This document shows positions 42,280 through 52,404 of a DNA stretch of 64,000 nt, in pieces; the first letter of the stretch is position 1, and each line of letters opens with the position of its first letter. The notes below the pieces were generated by a model, which saw only the letters and a program-made list of their open reading frames with translations, had not been told where the DNA came from and did not search any database. The stretch covers positions 186,001 through 250,000 of the forward strand of contig NZ_JANKAS010000001.1 in NCBI RefSeq assembly GCF_024622505.1, given 5' to 3'. The stretch is from Irregularibacter muris (lineage in GTDB: Bacteria; Bacillota; Clostridia; Eubacteriales; Garciellaceae). The translations under genes were made by a program, and so were the position numbers.

Positions 42280-43953
42280 ATGCGAATGGACAATAAACAA
42301 ATTATCATTACTTTTTCCAATGGCGTAAAAAAGCAATATCCTAGAGGGATCAGTTTATTGGAATTAAGTCAGGAAAAGCAACCCTTACATGAAACACCTA
42401 TTGTTGCCGCCAAGGCCAATGGCGATTTAAAAGAATTATTTAACAAATTGTATGAAGATACCCATGTTAGATTTTTAGATCTGAAAACCACAGATGGGAT
42501 AAGGATCTATCAAAGAAGTCTTGCCTTTATCCTAATAAAAGCGGCTAGGGACCTATTTCCAGATAGACAACTCTCTGTGGAGCACTCCTTAGGAGGAGGT
42601 CTGTATTGTGAGTTGCATGGCAAGAAAAACCTTACCAAGGATGAGGTAAATCAGATTAAACAAAGAATGCAGGAAATAATTGATGAGAATTTACCTATAA
42701 GCAAGAAAGAAATAGATATAAAAGAAGCAAAAGAGATTTTTAGAAGAAATAGAGAACCTGAAAAGGTAAATTTAATGAGATATCGCAGGGAAAATAAATT
42801 GAATATGTATACTTTGGAGGATTATAATAACTATTTCTATGGATATATGGTACCTAGCACCGGACTTTTACAATTATTCGATTTAAAGTTTTATTTACCG
42901 GGAATTGTTCTCCTAAGTCCAACTATCAATAGTTCCAAGAAATGTATAGAATTCAAAGAACAGAAAAAACTATTTTCTGTTTATAGAGAATACGAAAAAT
43001 GGGGAAGAATATTAGAAGTTTCTGATGTAGCCATACTAAATGAAAGCATAGAGGTAGAAAAAATAACCGACCTCATTCGAGTAGCTGAAGCAAATCATGA
43101 AAAGAAAATTAGTAAAATAGCAGATGAAATTTATCAACAAAGGGATCGTACAAGAGTGATATTAATAGCAGGACCTTCATCCTCAGGCAAGACGACTTTC
43201 GCCCATAGATTGTCCACCCATCTCAAGGTAAACGGGCTAAAGCCCATTGAAATTTCATTAGATGATTATTTTGTGAACAGGGAATTTACCCCCAAGGATG
43301 AAAATGGGGAATATGACTTTGAGAATATAGAAGCTATTGATATTGAGTTGTTTAATGAACATTTACTCAATTTAATTCAAGGGGAAGAAGTTGAAATACC
43401 TACTTTTAATTTTGTTACAGGACAAAGAGAATATAGAGGAAGAATTTTAAGAGTGACGAAGGATAACCCTATTATTGTAGAAGGCATTCATGGCCTCAAT
43501 GAAAGACTGACTGGGGATATTCCAAAGGATAATAAATATAAAATATATATCAGTCCTCTTACTCAATTAAATGTAGATCAGCACAATAGAATACACACCA
43601 CCGATATTCGTCTTATTAGAAGAATGATCAGGGATAGTAAGTACAGAAACTATAATGCCTTAAGCACTTTACAGCGTTGGCAGTCGGTACGAAGAGGAGA
43701 AGAAAAGTATATTTTTCCTTATCAGGAAGAAGCAGATAGGATGTTTAATTCTGCGTTGTTTTATGAATTATCTGTTTTGAAAAAATATGTTGAACCACTT
43801 TTGCTAGAAATACCTCATGATAGCGAGTACTATAGCGAAGCAAAAAGATTATTAAAGTTTTTAAAATATTTTTTATCTATAGAGGATGAAAGTTCTATTT
43901 TACAAAATTCTATATTAAGAGAATTTATTGGAGGCAATATTTATCATTCTTAA
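42280..43953 (+). CDS. TGS-domain nucleoside (uridine-like) kinase
   Basis: 557-aa multi-domain protein. Residues about 5-65 form a TGS domain. Residues 65-250 resemble the N2/second additional domain of threonyl-tRNA synthetase (LSVEHSLGGGLYCELHG). Residues about 285-500 form a phosphoribulokinase/uridine kinase domain with Walker A VILIAGPSSSGKTTFAHRL, the ISLDDYFVNREFTP segment and IIVEGIHGLNERL. The full TGS-ThrRS-like-kinase chain is typical of clostridia; the substrate is probably a nucleoside. AAGGGGGAG precedes the ATG. A terminator follows. Confidence 0.93.
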   Translation: MRMDNKQIIITFSNGVKKQYPRGISLLELSQEKQPLHETPIVAAKANGDLKELFNKLYEDTHVRFLDLKTTDGIRIYQRSLAFILIKAARDLFPDRQLSVEHSLGGGLYCELHGKKNLTKDEVNQIKQRMQEIIDENLPISKKEIDIKEAKEIFRRNREPEKVNLMRYRRENKLNMYTLEDYNNYFYGYMVPSTGLLQLFDLKFYLPGIVLLSPTINSSKKCIEFKEQKKLFSVYREYEKWGRILEVSDVAILNESIEVEKITDLIRVAEANHEKKISKIADEIYQQRDRTRVILIAGPSSSGKTTFAHRLSTHLKVNGLKPIEISLDDYFVNREFTPKDENGEYDFENIEAIDIELFNEHLLNLIQGEEVEIPTFNFVTGQREYRGRILRVTKDNPIIVEGIHGLNERLTGDIPKDNKYKIYISPLTQLNVDQHNRIHTTDIRLIRRMIRDSKYRNYNALSTLQRWQSVRRGEEKYIFPYQEEADRMFNSALFYELSVLKKYVEPLLLEIPHDSEYYSEAKRLLKFLKYFLSIEDESSILQNSILREFIGGNIYHS

Positions 43954-43977
43954 TGGGGAAAGCCTACCTATAGAATA

Positions 43978-44008
43978 AAAACAAGGGGAAAATATCCCTT
44001 GTTTTTTT
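43978..44008 (+). terminator. Terminator of the nucleoside kinase gene
   Basis: AAAACAAGGG (43978-43987) pairs with CCCTTGTTTT (43996-44005), ending in a run of T. Confidence 0.85.
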
Positions 44009-44009
44009 A

Positions 44010-44092
44010 TGAAATAAGAAAGTTGTTGTGATCGCTCCTAGGGGATCAAACTTTTCTATTTCACTAGAAGGGCTGTCTCCTTTTGTGTAAAA
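44010..44092 (+). repeat. Dispersed repeat family 1, copy C
   Basis: GAAATAAGAAAGTTG, a centre TCGCTCCTAGGGGATCAAAC, then TTTTCTATTTCACTAGAAGGGC. It belongs to the same family and has the same orientation and position behind a terminator. The remaining part of the 300-base gap up to 44300 contains only a promoter. Confidence 0.65.
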
Positions 44093-44181
44093 TTATTTCA
44101 TATCTTAGCGAAAAATAAAGGAAAATGCAGTGGAAATGTAGAATAATATGTAGAATAATATGAGGAGACTGTAAATTTTTT

Positions 44182-44210
44182 TTGCAATGGTAGAGGGATT
44201 ATTGTATGAT
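44182..44210 (+). promoter_or_regulatory. Candidate promoter of the MASE3-phosphatase gene
   Basis: TTGCAA (44182-44187), 17-base spacer, TATGAT (44205-44210), 90 bases before the gene. Confidence 0.5.
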
Positions 44211-44300
44211 TAGTATATCCAATTGAAAATAGTTATTATTTACATGGGTATTAATTTTATTCAGGAAGCTTGGTTAGGTTCATAGAAAGAGGGTGTATAG

Positions 44301-46004
44301 ATGAATGCGAAAATTGAAAATGCACCTAAGGGATTGATTTCCGGCAGAAATATGGATTTTTCTGCCTATCGTTTAATTATAATAAGCTTTTTTTCTTCAG
44401 CCGTAATTTTTTATTTTGTAAGATTTCTAGAAAATAAATTTTATAAAGTTTATGTACAGGAACATTTTTTAGTCCTTCATACTGTAGCGGAATTTGCCAG
44501 TATTATTATGTATATCGCTAGTTTCTTAGTTATCTATTATGTAGGGAATAGAGATCGTAGGCTTAGAATGAAGGTCCTAGCAGGGATTCTTCTTTTTGTT
44601 GGATGTGTAGATTTTTGGCATACTTTTTCCTATAAAGGAATGCCAGGGCTATTGGTGCCTAGTTCTGTACAAGCTGCTACGGCCTATTGGATTATTGGTA
44701 GACTTGGACTTTCCATAGGGATATTGACAAGTAGTTTTATTCCCATAAAAAGAAAAGTAGAAAAGATAAGCAATTGGCTTATGGTGGGATTACCCCTATT
44801 ATTATCCCTAGGATTTCTTTTATATCTCAGCTTTTTTCCCAAGGGATTTCCCCTATTATTTATAGAGGGACAAGGTCTCACTCCGATAAAAATTATTTTA
44901 GAATATATAATCATTGCCATGTTGTTAATTGCTTTTATAAGATTTGCTATAGAATTTAACAAGAAAAAAGATTTTTTACTATCATTATTTCTTTCTGCTC
45001 TAATCCTTACCATATTTTCAGAATTGGCTTTTGTAAGTTATTCTAATGTATATGATATTTATAATCTACTGGGTCATATATACAAACTTATATCTGCCTA
45101 TATGATCTTCAAAGTTCTATTTATTTTTAACATTCACCATCCTTATAATAGGCTGGATAGAGCAGAAAAAGAAATTAGTAAGTATGCAAATAATCTTGAA
45201 CAATTAGTGGAATTAAGAACGCAGGAAATTCACGAAGCCAATACAGAGATGTTACGAGATTTAGAATATGCGAAGACTATACAAAAGGCAATTATGTCTG
45301 AGAAACATGAAATATATGATAGCCTAGAAGTTTTTAGTGAGTACATTCCCTATGAAAAAGTAGGCGGGGATTATTATGGATTTGAAGATCTCAATGATGA
45401 AAATGTGGCCTTTTATATCGGAGATGTAGCAGGTCATGGAATTCCTGCCGCTATGATGACTATATTCATGAAACAAACCATTGTATCCTCTAAACCCTAT
45501 CATTATGGTTTAGAAAAGATGTTTTCTCCTAAAGAAGTATTAACAAATTTATATCGAAAATACAATGAAACTGATTTTCCCTTGGAAATGTATGCCCTAA
45601 TGTTATATGGGATATATGAGAAAAGGACTAAAAAACTTGTGTTTTCATCCGCAGGATTGAATACTTACCCCTTGATATTTAGGAAAAATGGGATGGTGGA
45701 AGTAGTGGAACACACTGGCTTTCCTATCTGTAAGATTGATGCCAACTATGATCCCCAATTCAAGGATTATCATCTTGTTTTGGATGAAGGAGATAAGGTT
45801 TTGTTTTATACCGATGGATTAGTAGAGATTGCAGATAGAAAAGGCCAGCCCTTTGGCGAAGAAAGAATCATTGATATTATGGAGAAAAATGGAAGTCTAT
45901 CCCCTGAGCTACTATCCCATGAGATTTTAAAAAACTTAGAGGCCTTTACTAAAGGGGTAAAATTAAATGATGATGTTCATTATTTCATTATGGAAGCAAA
46001 ATAA
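44301..46004 (+). CDS. Membrane-bound SpoIIE-type serine phosphatase with MASE3 sensor
   Basis: 567-aa protein. Residues about 25-285 hold eight hydrophobic helices with a VDFWHTFSYKGMPG stretch characteristic of MASE3 sensor domains. A coiled-coil linker (about 290-330) leads to the PP2C/SpoIIE phosphatase domain (about 345-565). Metal-binding motifs are VGGDYYGFEDL, YIGDVAGHGIPAAMM, FYTDGLVEIADRKG and LNDDVHYF. It most likely dephosphorylates an anti-anti-sigma factor in response to a membrane signal. No STAS or HATPase partner gene lies next to it. Monocistronic, with a terminator that overlaps its stop. Confidence 0.92.
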   Translation: MNAKIENAPKGLISGRNMDFSAYRLIIISFFSSAVIFYFVRFLENKFYKVYVQEHFLVLHTVAEFASIIMYIASFLVIYYVGNRDRRLRMKVLAGILLFVGCVDFWHTFSYKGMPGLLVPSSVQAATAYWIIGRLGLSIGILTSSFIPIKRKVEKISNWLMVGLPLLLSLGFLLYLSFFPKGFPLLFIEGQGLTPIKIILEYIIIAMLLIAFIRFAIEFNKKKDFLLSLFLSALILTIFSELAFVSYSNVYDIYNLLGHIYKLISAYMIFKVLFIFNIHHPYNRLDRAEKEISKYANNLEQLVELRTQEIHEANTEMLRDLEYAKTIQKAIMSEKHEIYDSLEVFSEYIPYEKVGGDYYGFEDLNDENVAFYIGDVAGHGIPAAMMTIFMKQTIVSSKPYHYGLEKMFSPKEVLTNLYRKYNETDFPLEMYALMLYGIYEKRTKKLVFSSAGLNTYPLIFRKNGMVEVVEHTGFPICKIDANYDPQFKDYHLVLDEGDKVLFYTDGLVEIADRKGQPFGEERIIDIMEKNGSLSPELLSHEILKNLEAFTKGVKLNDDVHYFIMEAK

Positions 46005-46034
46005 GTGTCTCAATAATTGAGACACTTATTTTAC
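46000..46034. terminator. Terminator overlapping the phosphatase stop codon
   Basis: 14-bp stem (46000-46013 with 46017-46030) with the TAA stop inside the left arm, followed by TTTA. Confidence 0.85.
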
Positions 46035-46077
46035 TAACTTCAAAAAGATATTTTAGTGGGTAATTTATGGGGATTTT

Positions 46078-46317
46078 CTATTCTTCGTAGGATAAGGCTG
46101 TGTCGTGATTTTTCTTTTTAAATAGATCCAAACGAATATTATGACTATCCATTCCTAGAGCATACATCATGGGACAAAATCTAGTAACTCCCTCTGCTAC
46201 TTTCCAGCTACCTAGAGCAGTTGCGGGAAGGGATTTTTTTATAATGCCATAACCAAACATCATGAGACCACAGGATATTCGCATATATGCATCTAAGGTG
46301 CCTACATTTTTTTGCAT
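46078..46317 (-). CDS. DUF2892 small membrane protein
   Basis: 79-aa protein. It starts MQKNVGTLDAYMRISCGLMM, typical of DUF2892 (inner membrane, YgaP-like) proteins, whose N-terminal K-N-V-G-x-x-D...R-x-x-x-G is conserved. One or two hydrophobic segments lie at about 12-35. The C-terminal half carries cysteine and ends in a charged tail. I prefer the second ATG (46317) because the family motif begins there and AAAGG lies nine bases upstream. It follows the class V aminotransferase gene by about 70 bases on the same strand. Confidence 0.8.
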   Translation of the reverse strand: MQKNVGTLDAYMRISCGLMMFGYGIIKKSLPATALGSWKVAEGVTRFCPMMYALGMDSHNIRLDLFKKKNHDTALSYEE

Positions 46318-46389
46318 GACTTTCATCCTTTCTTTTTTCTTTAGTATTTGAATAACCCATAAGACTTATGAATAAAAAAGTTCATAATT

Positions 46390-47817
46390 CTAAGAAAAAA
46401 ATGGGAAAAATTCTTGAAAATTCACCTCATAATCTCTGGGATAATAGGCACCGGACTTTCTGTCCAGTAAATATTTTTTTTGATAATAATTATTTCCTAG
46501 CTGCTCGAGAATTTCTTCAATAGCATTTAAAAAATAGTTTACTTCTTTCATTTGATTATACATACCAAAACTAACCCGTACCATCCCTACTACATTATGA
46601 AAATTAGATTGTAATATCTGTCTTTGCTGTATGCGAATTTCCTGGGGGCTAAGATCTAATAAATGATGGATATAGGGATGGGCACAAAAACACCCATTGC
46701 GAACAGATATACCGTATTCAAAGCTAAGAATAGCAGCCACTAGGGCATGATTTAAATCCTTAATATTAAAACATAAAACACCCACTCTTTCTTGGGGGTG
46801 AATGGATTGATTATCCCCATATAAAATAATATTGGGATGACTCTGCAACGAAGTAACCAAATGTTTCATTAGTTGGCACTCATGTTGGGAGATGTTATTC
46901 ATACCTATTTCCTCTAAGATATCCATAGATTTTTTTAGGGCTACAGCTCCAATAATATTTGGAGAACCGGCTTCATCTTTATCAGGGGGAGAGGCCCAAT
47001 GGATTTCATCCTGGGTTACACTTTTAATCGTTCCCCCTCCACAATATTCTGGAATGCCCCTTTTAAAAGTGATTTTGGGTCCAATTAATACACCCGTACC
47101 CAAAGGAGCATACATTTTATGGGCAGAACAAACGATATAGTCAATATGACAGGGATGATCATTTGGCTTCATATCAATGGCCCTATGGGGAGCTAATTGG
47201 GCGGCATCTACTAATATAGGAATACCTGCATGGTGTGCCATCTGGGCGATATCATCAATAGGGTTAATATGACCTGTCACATTAGAAGCCCCTGTAATCG
47301 TGATAAGTTTTACTTTTCTACCAAACCTTTTTATTAAAGAAGCTAAATGATTTAAATCTAGACTACCTACTGGATTGGCCTTAATATGTTCCACATGGCA
47401 CTTGTTCCTCCAGGGTAAATCGTTGGAGTGGTGCTCCATAATGCTTGTAAGAACCACATCATCCTTTTGAAGATTTAATCGATAAGACAGCTTATTGATG
47501 GCTTCGCTAGAGTTTTTCGTAAAGATTATGGTATTTTTATTTATATCGGCATTAAAAAATTCAGCTACCCGTTCATGACAGAAGTCATACACTTCTGTGG
47601 AAAGTTGAGATTTAAAACCCGTCCCACGGTGCACACTGGAATACCAAGGATAAAACTCTTCAACGTAGTCTGCCACAGGCCTAAGTATAGGAGTACTGGC
47701 GGCATTATCGAAATTTATACTTTTAATCATTTGGCCATTGATTAAAGGGATTTCCTTTCCATTACCAATGATGAATTTTGAAATGTTTTGTATAGAATAC
47801 TTCCTCTTAAAAAACAT
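46390..47817 (-). CDS. Class V aminotransferase (cysteine desulfurase-like, PLP-dependent)
   Basis: 475-aa PLP enzyme of the Csd/SufS-like group. The N-terminus FDNAASTPILRPV is typical. The PLP-lysine lies in CSAHKMYAPLGTGVL, and LTSIMEHHSNDLPWR and LVDAAQLAPHR are the cofactor-binding segments. The position of the catalytic loop carries GISVRNGCFCAHPYIHH, with two cysteines. It is about 70 residues longer than SufS, with an N-terminal and a C-terminal extension. No scaffold protein (SufU, IscU) or thiolation enzyme lies next to it. A desulfurase is probable but a related lyase cannot be excluded. Confidence 0.85.
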   Translation of the reverse strand: MFFKRKYSIQNISKFIIGNGKEIPLINGQMIKSINFDNAASTPILRPVADYVEEFYPWYSSVHRGTGFKSQLSTEVYDFCHERVAEFFNADINKNTIIFTKNSSEAINKLSYRLNLQKDDVVLTSIMEHHSNDLPWRNKCHVEHIKANPVGSLDLNHLASLIKRFGRKVKLITITGASNVTGHINPIDDIAQMAHHAGIPILVDAAQLAPHRAIDMKPNDHPCHIDYIVCSAHKMYAPLGTGVLIGPKITFKRGIPEYCGGGTIKSVTQDEIHWASPPDKDEAGSPNIIGAVALKKSMDILEEIGMNNISQHECQLMKHLVTSLQSHPNIILYGDNQSIHPQERVGVLCFNIKDLNHALVAAILSFEYGISVRNGCFCAHPYIHHLLDLSPQEIRIQQRQILQSNFHNVVGMVRVSFGMYNQMKEVNYFLNAIEEILEQLGNNYYQKKYLLDRKSGAYYPRDYEVNFQEFFPFFS

Positions 47818-47999
47818 GGATTACCTTCCTTTCCCTTAAGACCTCCCTAAAAATCTCTATTGAATAGATGCAGAAAAATCGATAAAATTTAGGTAGTAGG
47901 TTTTTAAAGAATGTATTAATTTATATTATGATGTACAATGATAATAAGTGCGATAGTTCATCATAGTCTAGTGAAAGACTTAACAAAGGTGGAAGATAA

Positions 48000-48938
48000 A
48001 TGAAAAGAATTAAGATGATTTATAACCCAGTATCAGGAGATGGTACTTTTAAAAATGAATTGGATACAGCAATTCATATCTTTCAACAAGGGGGATATCT
48101 AGTGGAGATATTTCGTTTGGGGAAAAACACAGATGTACAGATGTTTTTCGATGAATCCATAAATGATGGCAAGACCATTGTTGTAGCAGCTGGTGGGGAT
48201 GGAACAGTCAATGGGGTTATTAATATGATGATGAGAAATAAGATAAAGGCCCCCTTAGGTATTATTCCTGCAGGTACTGCTAATGATTTTGGAACTTTTT
48301 TAGGTATGCCCAAAAAAGTTGATGAATGCTGTAAAATTATAGTAGAGAATCATTTCATGGATATAGATGTGGGCCAAGTAAATGATGAGTATTTTATCAA
48401 TGCAGCCAGTGGGGGATTACTGGCCACTATACCTCGATCTACAGATGTCAGACTAAAAAACACCTTGGGGAAATTGGGGTATTATATAAAAGGTTTGGAG
48501 GAAATCCCTACCTTTAAGCCAGTTCCTCTTTCTCTAAGTAGTCCTGACTACAATTTTGAGGGGGATTTACTTTTCTTCCTTATTCTCAATAGTCAATTTG
48601 CAGGAGGATTTAGAAATATTGCACCCCAGGCACAAATTGACGATGGCAAGTTTGATGTTATTCTCTTCAAAGATTGTAGTTTGCCTCTACTAGCCAAATT
48701 ATTTTTAAAAGTATTAAAAGGAGATCATATTTATGATCCCAATGTCATATTTTTTCATACATCGGAGCTCACAATAAACTCCTTGCAGCACAATCAAGAA
48801 GAAATACCTAGTGATATAGACGGGGAGATAGGCCCAATACTACCCTTAAAAATTTATAACAAGAGACAAGCCTTGAAAATAATTATCCCAAAGGAAAAAA
48901 GCAAAATACTTGCATGGAAAGGGAGGGATTTAATTTAA
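48000..48938 (+). CDS. Diacylglycerol kinase-family lipid kinase (YegS/BmrU type)
   Basis: 312-aa lipid kinase. The glycine-rich ATP loop VVAAGGDGTVNGVINMMM is present, with the N-terminal KRIKMIYNPVSGDGTFK and the LGIIPAGTANDFGTFLGMP motif. The C-terminal beta domain (about 130-305) carries IDDGKFDVILFKD and EIPSDIDGEIGPI. It phosphorylates diacylglycerol, sphingoid-type or similar lipids. AAGGTGGAAG precedes the ATG. Its TAA shares its last A with the ATG of the following MarR gene (48936-48940), so the two are coupled. Confidence 0.92.
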   Translation: MKRIKMIYNPVSGDGTFKNELDTAIHIFQQGGYLVEIFRLGKNTDVQMFFDESINDGKTIVVAAGGDGTVNGVINMMMRNKIKAPLGIIPAGTANDFGTFLGMPKKVDECCKIIVENHFMDIDVGQVNDEYFINAASGGLLATIPRSTDVRLKNTLGKLGYYIKGLEEIPTFKPVPLSLSSPDYNFEGDLLFFLILNSQFAGGFRNIAPQAQIDDGKFDVILFKDCSLPLLAKLFLKVLKGDHIYDPNVIFFHTSELTINSLQHNQEEIPSDIDGEIGPILPLKIYNKRQALKIIIPKEKSKILAWKGRDLI

Positions 48939-49393
48939 TGGAACTAAGCTCTGATTTTTCAGCAAATATCCTAAGAAATTTGATAACGGAATTACATTTT
49001 ATCAATGGAAAAATTATAGAGGAAGTAATTAGGAGTGAGGATATTTCCATAAATCAATTTTATATTTTGGAATATCTTAATAGAAATAAAAAAACTTCCA
49101 CAACAGAATTAGCCAATGTTTTGAAGATCTCTCAACCAGCTGTAACTCAGTTTATTAATAAATTAGTCCAACTCGAATATATAAGCAAAAATAATCATCC
49201 TGAGGATAAGAGAAGAACAATATTTGCATTAACCCAAGGCGGACAAAAAAAGATAAAAATCTTACAGGATCATCAAGTTTCTATCATCAAGAATAGGATA
49301 GGGGCTATGGACAAGGGGAAGGACCTTTTTCTTATAGAAGGGTTAAAGAGCTTCGTGGACTCCTGGAATAGAAGAAATACTTATGAATCATAA
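48938..49393 (+). CDS. MarR family transcriptional regulator
   Basis: 151-aa winged-helix regulator. The recognition part is [31 protein letters not shown], and the wing is [16 protein letters not shown]. It starts at the ATG at 48938, whose A is the last base of the lipid-kinase stop, with GGGAGGG ten bases upstream; an in-frame earlier ATG would add eight residues that fall in the kinase gene. Its ligand and targets are unknown. Lying between the lipid kinase and the sigma-54 activator, it may control either. Confidence 0.92.
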   Translation: MELSSDFSANILRNLITELHFINGKIIEEVIRSEDISINQFYILEYLNRNKKTSTTELANVLKISQPAVTQFINKLVQLEYISKNNHPEDKRRTIFALTQGGQKKIKILQDHQVSIIKNRIGAMDKGKDLFLIEGLKSFVDSWNRRNTYES

Positions 49394-49415
49394 CTCAATT
49401 GTTGGAGTGAGAAAA

Positions 49416-50981
49416 ATGAAAAAAACCATTAGACTTCGAATAGATACCAAAGATAGATCAGGAATGGTATTAGATATTCTGCATATTCTAAACAATTATT
49501 GTGTTGACATAAGAGCCTTGGAGGTACATCCAGGTATTGCATACATTAAAACATATGATGATTTTCATGTGAGCTTAGAAGTTTTGAAGTCCCAGTTATT
49601 GCAGGAGAAAGATGTGATAGCTGTTCAGAAAGTGGAGTTGCTACCCCAGGAAGAAAGGGAGAAATATATTGAAACTGTTTTAGATGCTACTGAAGAGGGG
49701 ATTATTGCTGTTGACAAACATGGAATAATCACAACCCTTAACCAGGGAGCCAAAAAAGTGCTCAAGGTAAATGAGGGGGTCATAGGGGAACATATTTCAA
49801 AAATAATAGCTCCAGAGCTCCCTATTTTGGAGACCATTAAAACCGGTAAAAGCTATGAGCATGTAGAAATTATTTTAGATAACCAAGAGTCCCCTGCCCA
49901 TTATGTTACCTCCGGAAGACCCATATTAGATGAAGAAGGAAAGCCCATTGGAGCAGTGGGCAGTATTAGAGATATAGAAAGTGTAATGGACTTAGTGCAT
50001 TTATTTACCAAACCCTCTATGATTACCTTTGATGAAATTATTGGTAAAAGCGAGAAGATCATCAGAGTTATTGAAATGTCTAAGATTATTTCAAAGAGTG
50101 ATTCAACCGTATTAATCAGGGGAGAAAGCGGTACGGGAAAAGAATTGTTTGCAAGATCAATTCATATGGCAAGTCCAAGAAAAAATAAACCCTTTGTGGC
50201 AGTGAATTGTGCAGCATTACCCGATAGTCTTTTGGAAAGTGAGCTTTTTGGATACGAAGAGGGAGCCTTTACAGGAGCAAGAAAAGGGGGGAAACCAGGC
50301 CTTTTTAAATATGCTGACAACGGAACCATTTTTTTAGATGAAATCGGAGAGCTGTCAACCCACCTACAAGTAAAACTTCTTAGAGTATTGCAAGAAAGTA
50401 AGGTTAGGCAGTTGGGGAGTAATACAGAAACCCCCATTAATGTACGGGTTATTGCGGCTACCAATAGAGATCTGGAAAAATTTATGGAAAATGGTCAGTT
50501 TAGGGAAGATTTGTACTATAGGTTAAATGTTATACCTATTACCGTTCCCCCTTTAAGGGAAAGAAAAGATGATATTCCTATTCTATGTGAATATTATATT
50601 CAAAAATTAGGACAAAGAATGAATAAACCTATTCAGGGAATAAGTGATGAGGCCATTAAAAAATTAATAGAGTATGATTGGCCAGGAAATATCAGGGAAT
50701 TGGCTAATATTATAGAAAGGGCAATGAACCTTTGCCATGAAAATATTATTCAAACCCATCATCTTATATTGGAAAATCAGCAATATAGTTCCTCTATTGA
50801 TCTATTGACAAAAGAAAAAAGCCTTCAACCACTTAAAGAGGTTGTGGCTGAAGCGGAAAAAAGAGCTATTGAAGAGGCATTAAGACAAAGTACCAGTATT
50901 CGTCAGGCAGCTAAATCCTTAGGGGTCAATCATGCAACAGTGATTAATAAAATGAGGCTCTATGGCATAGAAAAGGCTTAA
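49416..50981 (+). CDS. Sigma-54-dependent activator, TyrR-like (ACT-PAS-AAA-Fis HTH)
   Basis: 521-aa enhancer-binding protein. An ACT domain (about 1-75) and a PAS domain (about 85-190) precede the AAA+ core (about 205-435) with Walker A GESGTGKE at 236-243 and the sigma-54 contact loop GAFTGA at 283-288. The C-terminal Fis-type HTH follows (about 475-520; [20 protein letters not shown]). ACT domains sense amino acids; here the next operon degrades methionine and has a -24/-12 promoter at 51089-51105, so this is its likely activator. The ATG at 49416 with GGAGTGAG upstream is preferred over one 33 bases earlier. Confidence 0.93.
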   Translation: MKKTIRLRIDTKDRSGMVLDILHILNNYCVDIRALEVHPGIAYIKTYDDFHVSLEVLKSQLLQEKDVIAVQKVELLPQEEREKYIETVLDATEEGIIAVDKHGIITTLNQGAKKVLKVNEGVIGEHISKIIAPELPILETIKTGKSYEHVEIILDNQESPAHYVTSGRPILDEEGKPIGAVGSIRDIESVMDLVHLFTKPSMITFDEIIGKSEKIIRVIEMSKIISKSDSTVLIRGESGTGKELFARSIHMASPRKNKPFVAVNCAALPDSLLESELFGYEEGAFTGARKGGKPGLFKYADNGTIFLDEIGELSTHLQVKLLRVLQESKVRQLGSNTETPINVRVIAATNRDLEKFMENGQFREDLYYRLNVIPITVPPLRERKDDIPILCEYYIQKLGQRMNKPIQGISDEAIKKLIEYDWPGNIRELANIIERAMNLCHENIIQTHHLILENQQYSSSIDLLTKEKSLQPLKEVVAEAEKRAIEEALRQSTSIRQAAKSLGVNHATVINKMRLYGIEKA

Positions 50982-51022
50982 CATAACCTGTGGTTATAAT
51001 TATAACCACAGGTTATGTTTTT
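50980..51022. terminator. Terminator overlapping the activator stop codon
   Basis: 20-bp arms (50980-50999 and 51000-51019) form a perfect 40-base palindrome containing the TAA stop, followed by TTT. Confidence 0.85.
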
Positions 51023-51088
51023 AACCACATATTTAAGGATATTGGTGAGAATTGCAACCGGTTTCACCCAGAGATTAGCATTGGAAGA

Positions 51089-51105
51089 TTGGCACGGTTT
51101 TTGCA
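51089..51105 (+). promoter_or_regulatory. Sigma-54 (-24/-12) promoter of the methionine gamma-lyase operon
   Basis: TTGGCACGGTTTTTGCA matches the -24 GG / -12 GC consensus in every conserved place, 59 bases before megL. A symmetric GGTGA...TCACC pair near 51043-51068 could be part of the upstream activator site. Confidence 0.88.
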
Positions 51106-51163
51106 AGTATATAATGGCATGAAAAGAAAAAAATAAATTTATATATTCTAGGAGGGTTTATGA

Positions 51164-52363
51164 ATGAATAATAAAAAATTAGGTTTTCACACTCAAGCTT
51201 TACATGCGGGTAATTTCCACGATAAAGCTACAGGTTCTCATGCTACTCCAATTTTCCAAACATCTACTTTCATCTTTGAAAATGCAGAACAAGGTGCTAG
51301 AAGATTTGCTTTTGAAGAGGGTGGCTACATCTACTCTAGATTAGGAAATCCAAATACCAATGAACTAGAAGAAAAAATGGCTGCTTTAGAAGGTGGAGAA
51401 ATGGCTATTGCAGCTGGATCTGGTATGGCGGCTATCTCAACTGCGCTACTAACTTTATTAAAACAAGGAGATCACATCGTTACTTCTGATACTTTATATG
51501 GATGTACCTTTGGGTTTATTACAGAAATGTTACCTCAATATGGAATAGAAGTTACTTTAGTGGATGCTTCTGATTTAAAACAAGTTGAAGAAGCTATGAA
51601 AGATAACACCAAAGTAGTTTATTTAGAAACTCCAGCAAATCCAACTTTAAAAGTTATTGATATTGCAGGTGTAGCTGAAATCGCCCATAAATTTGATGCT
51701 AAAGTTATAGTAGACAACACATTTATGACGCCATTCTTACAAAGACCTCTTGAATTGGGAGCAGATGTTGTGGTTCATAGTGCAACAAAATATCTAGGAG
51801 GTCATGGAGATATTATTGCAGGTATTATTGTAGGATCCAAGGAGCTTTTATTTGATATGAAATTCCCTCACCTAAAGGATTTAGGAGGTATTTTAGGACC
51901 TTTTGATGCTTGGTTGCTTGTTCGAGGAATTAAGACTTTAGGCATGAGAATGGAAAAGCATTGTAAAAATGCACAAAAAGTTGCCGAATATTTAGAGAAC
52001 CATCCATTAGTGGATAAAGTATATTATCCAGGACTAGCATCCCATCCTCAATATGAAATTGCTAAAAAACAAATGGATGGGTTTGGTGGAATGATCGCCT
52101 TTGAATTAAAAGGTGGAGTAGAAGAAGGAAGAACTCTTATGGATAGTGTAGAAATGATAGGTTTAGCAGTAAGCTTAGGCTGTGTGGATTCATTAATTCA
52201 ACATCCCGCTTCCATGACTCACTCTCCAGTGCCAAAGGAAGAAAGATTAGCTGCAGGAATTACCGATGGATTAGTTAGATTGTCTGTAGGAATTGAAGAT
52301 GTAGAAGATATTATTGCTGACTTAGAGCAAGCTTTAAATAAAGTTGGGGAAATGAGTAAATAG
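51164..52363 (+). CDS. megL: Methionine gamma-lyase
   Basis: 399-aa PLP enzyme of the Cys/Met metabolism family. It splits methionine into methanethiol, ammonia and 2-oxobutyrate. The PLP lysine is in HSATKYLGGHGD (Lys209). The cysteine specific to gamma-lyases is in TLYGCTFGF (Cys114), the place where cystathionine gamma-synthases and sulfhydrylases usually differ. TPIFQTSTF and GSGMAAISTALL are also typical. GGAGGG precedes the ATG. The gene is first in an operon with a Na+/H+ antiporter-family transporter and lies behind a sigma-54 promoter. Confidence 0.92.
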   Translation: MNNKKLGFHTQALHAGNFHDKATGSHATPIFQTSTFIFENAEQGARRFAFEEGGYIYSRLGNPNTNELEEKMAALEGGEMAIAAGSGMAAISTALLTLLKQGDHIVTSDTLYGCTFGFITEMLPQYGIEVTLVDASDLKQVEEAMKDNTKVVYLETPANPTLKVIDIAGVAEIAHKFDAKVIVDNTFMTPFLQRPLELGADVVVHSATKYLGGHGDIIAGIIVGSKELLFDMKFPHLKDLGGILGPFDAWLLVRGIKTLGMRMEKHCKNAQKVAEYLENHPLVDKVYYPGLASHPQYEIAKKQMDGFGGMIAFELKGGVEEGRTLMDSVEMIGLAVSLGCVDSLIQHPASMTHSPVPKEERLAAGITDGLVRLSVGIEDVEDIIADLEQALNKVGEMSK

Positions 52364-52404
52364 CAATATACATTTTATGCGTATTCTGTTAATATATTAA
52401 ATAA

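Noticed and set aside
51164-52363. O-acetylhomoserine sulfhydrylase or cystathionine gamma-synthase
   Set aside because: The LYGCTF cysteine typical of methionine gamma-lyase is present, and the gene is paired with a transporter under sigma-54 control.
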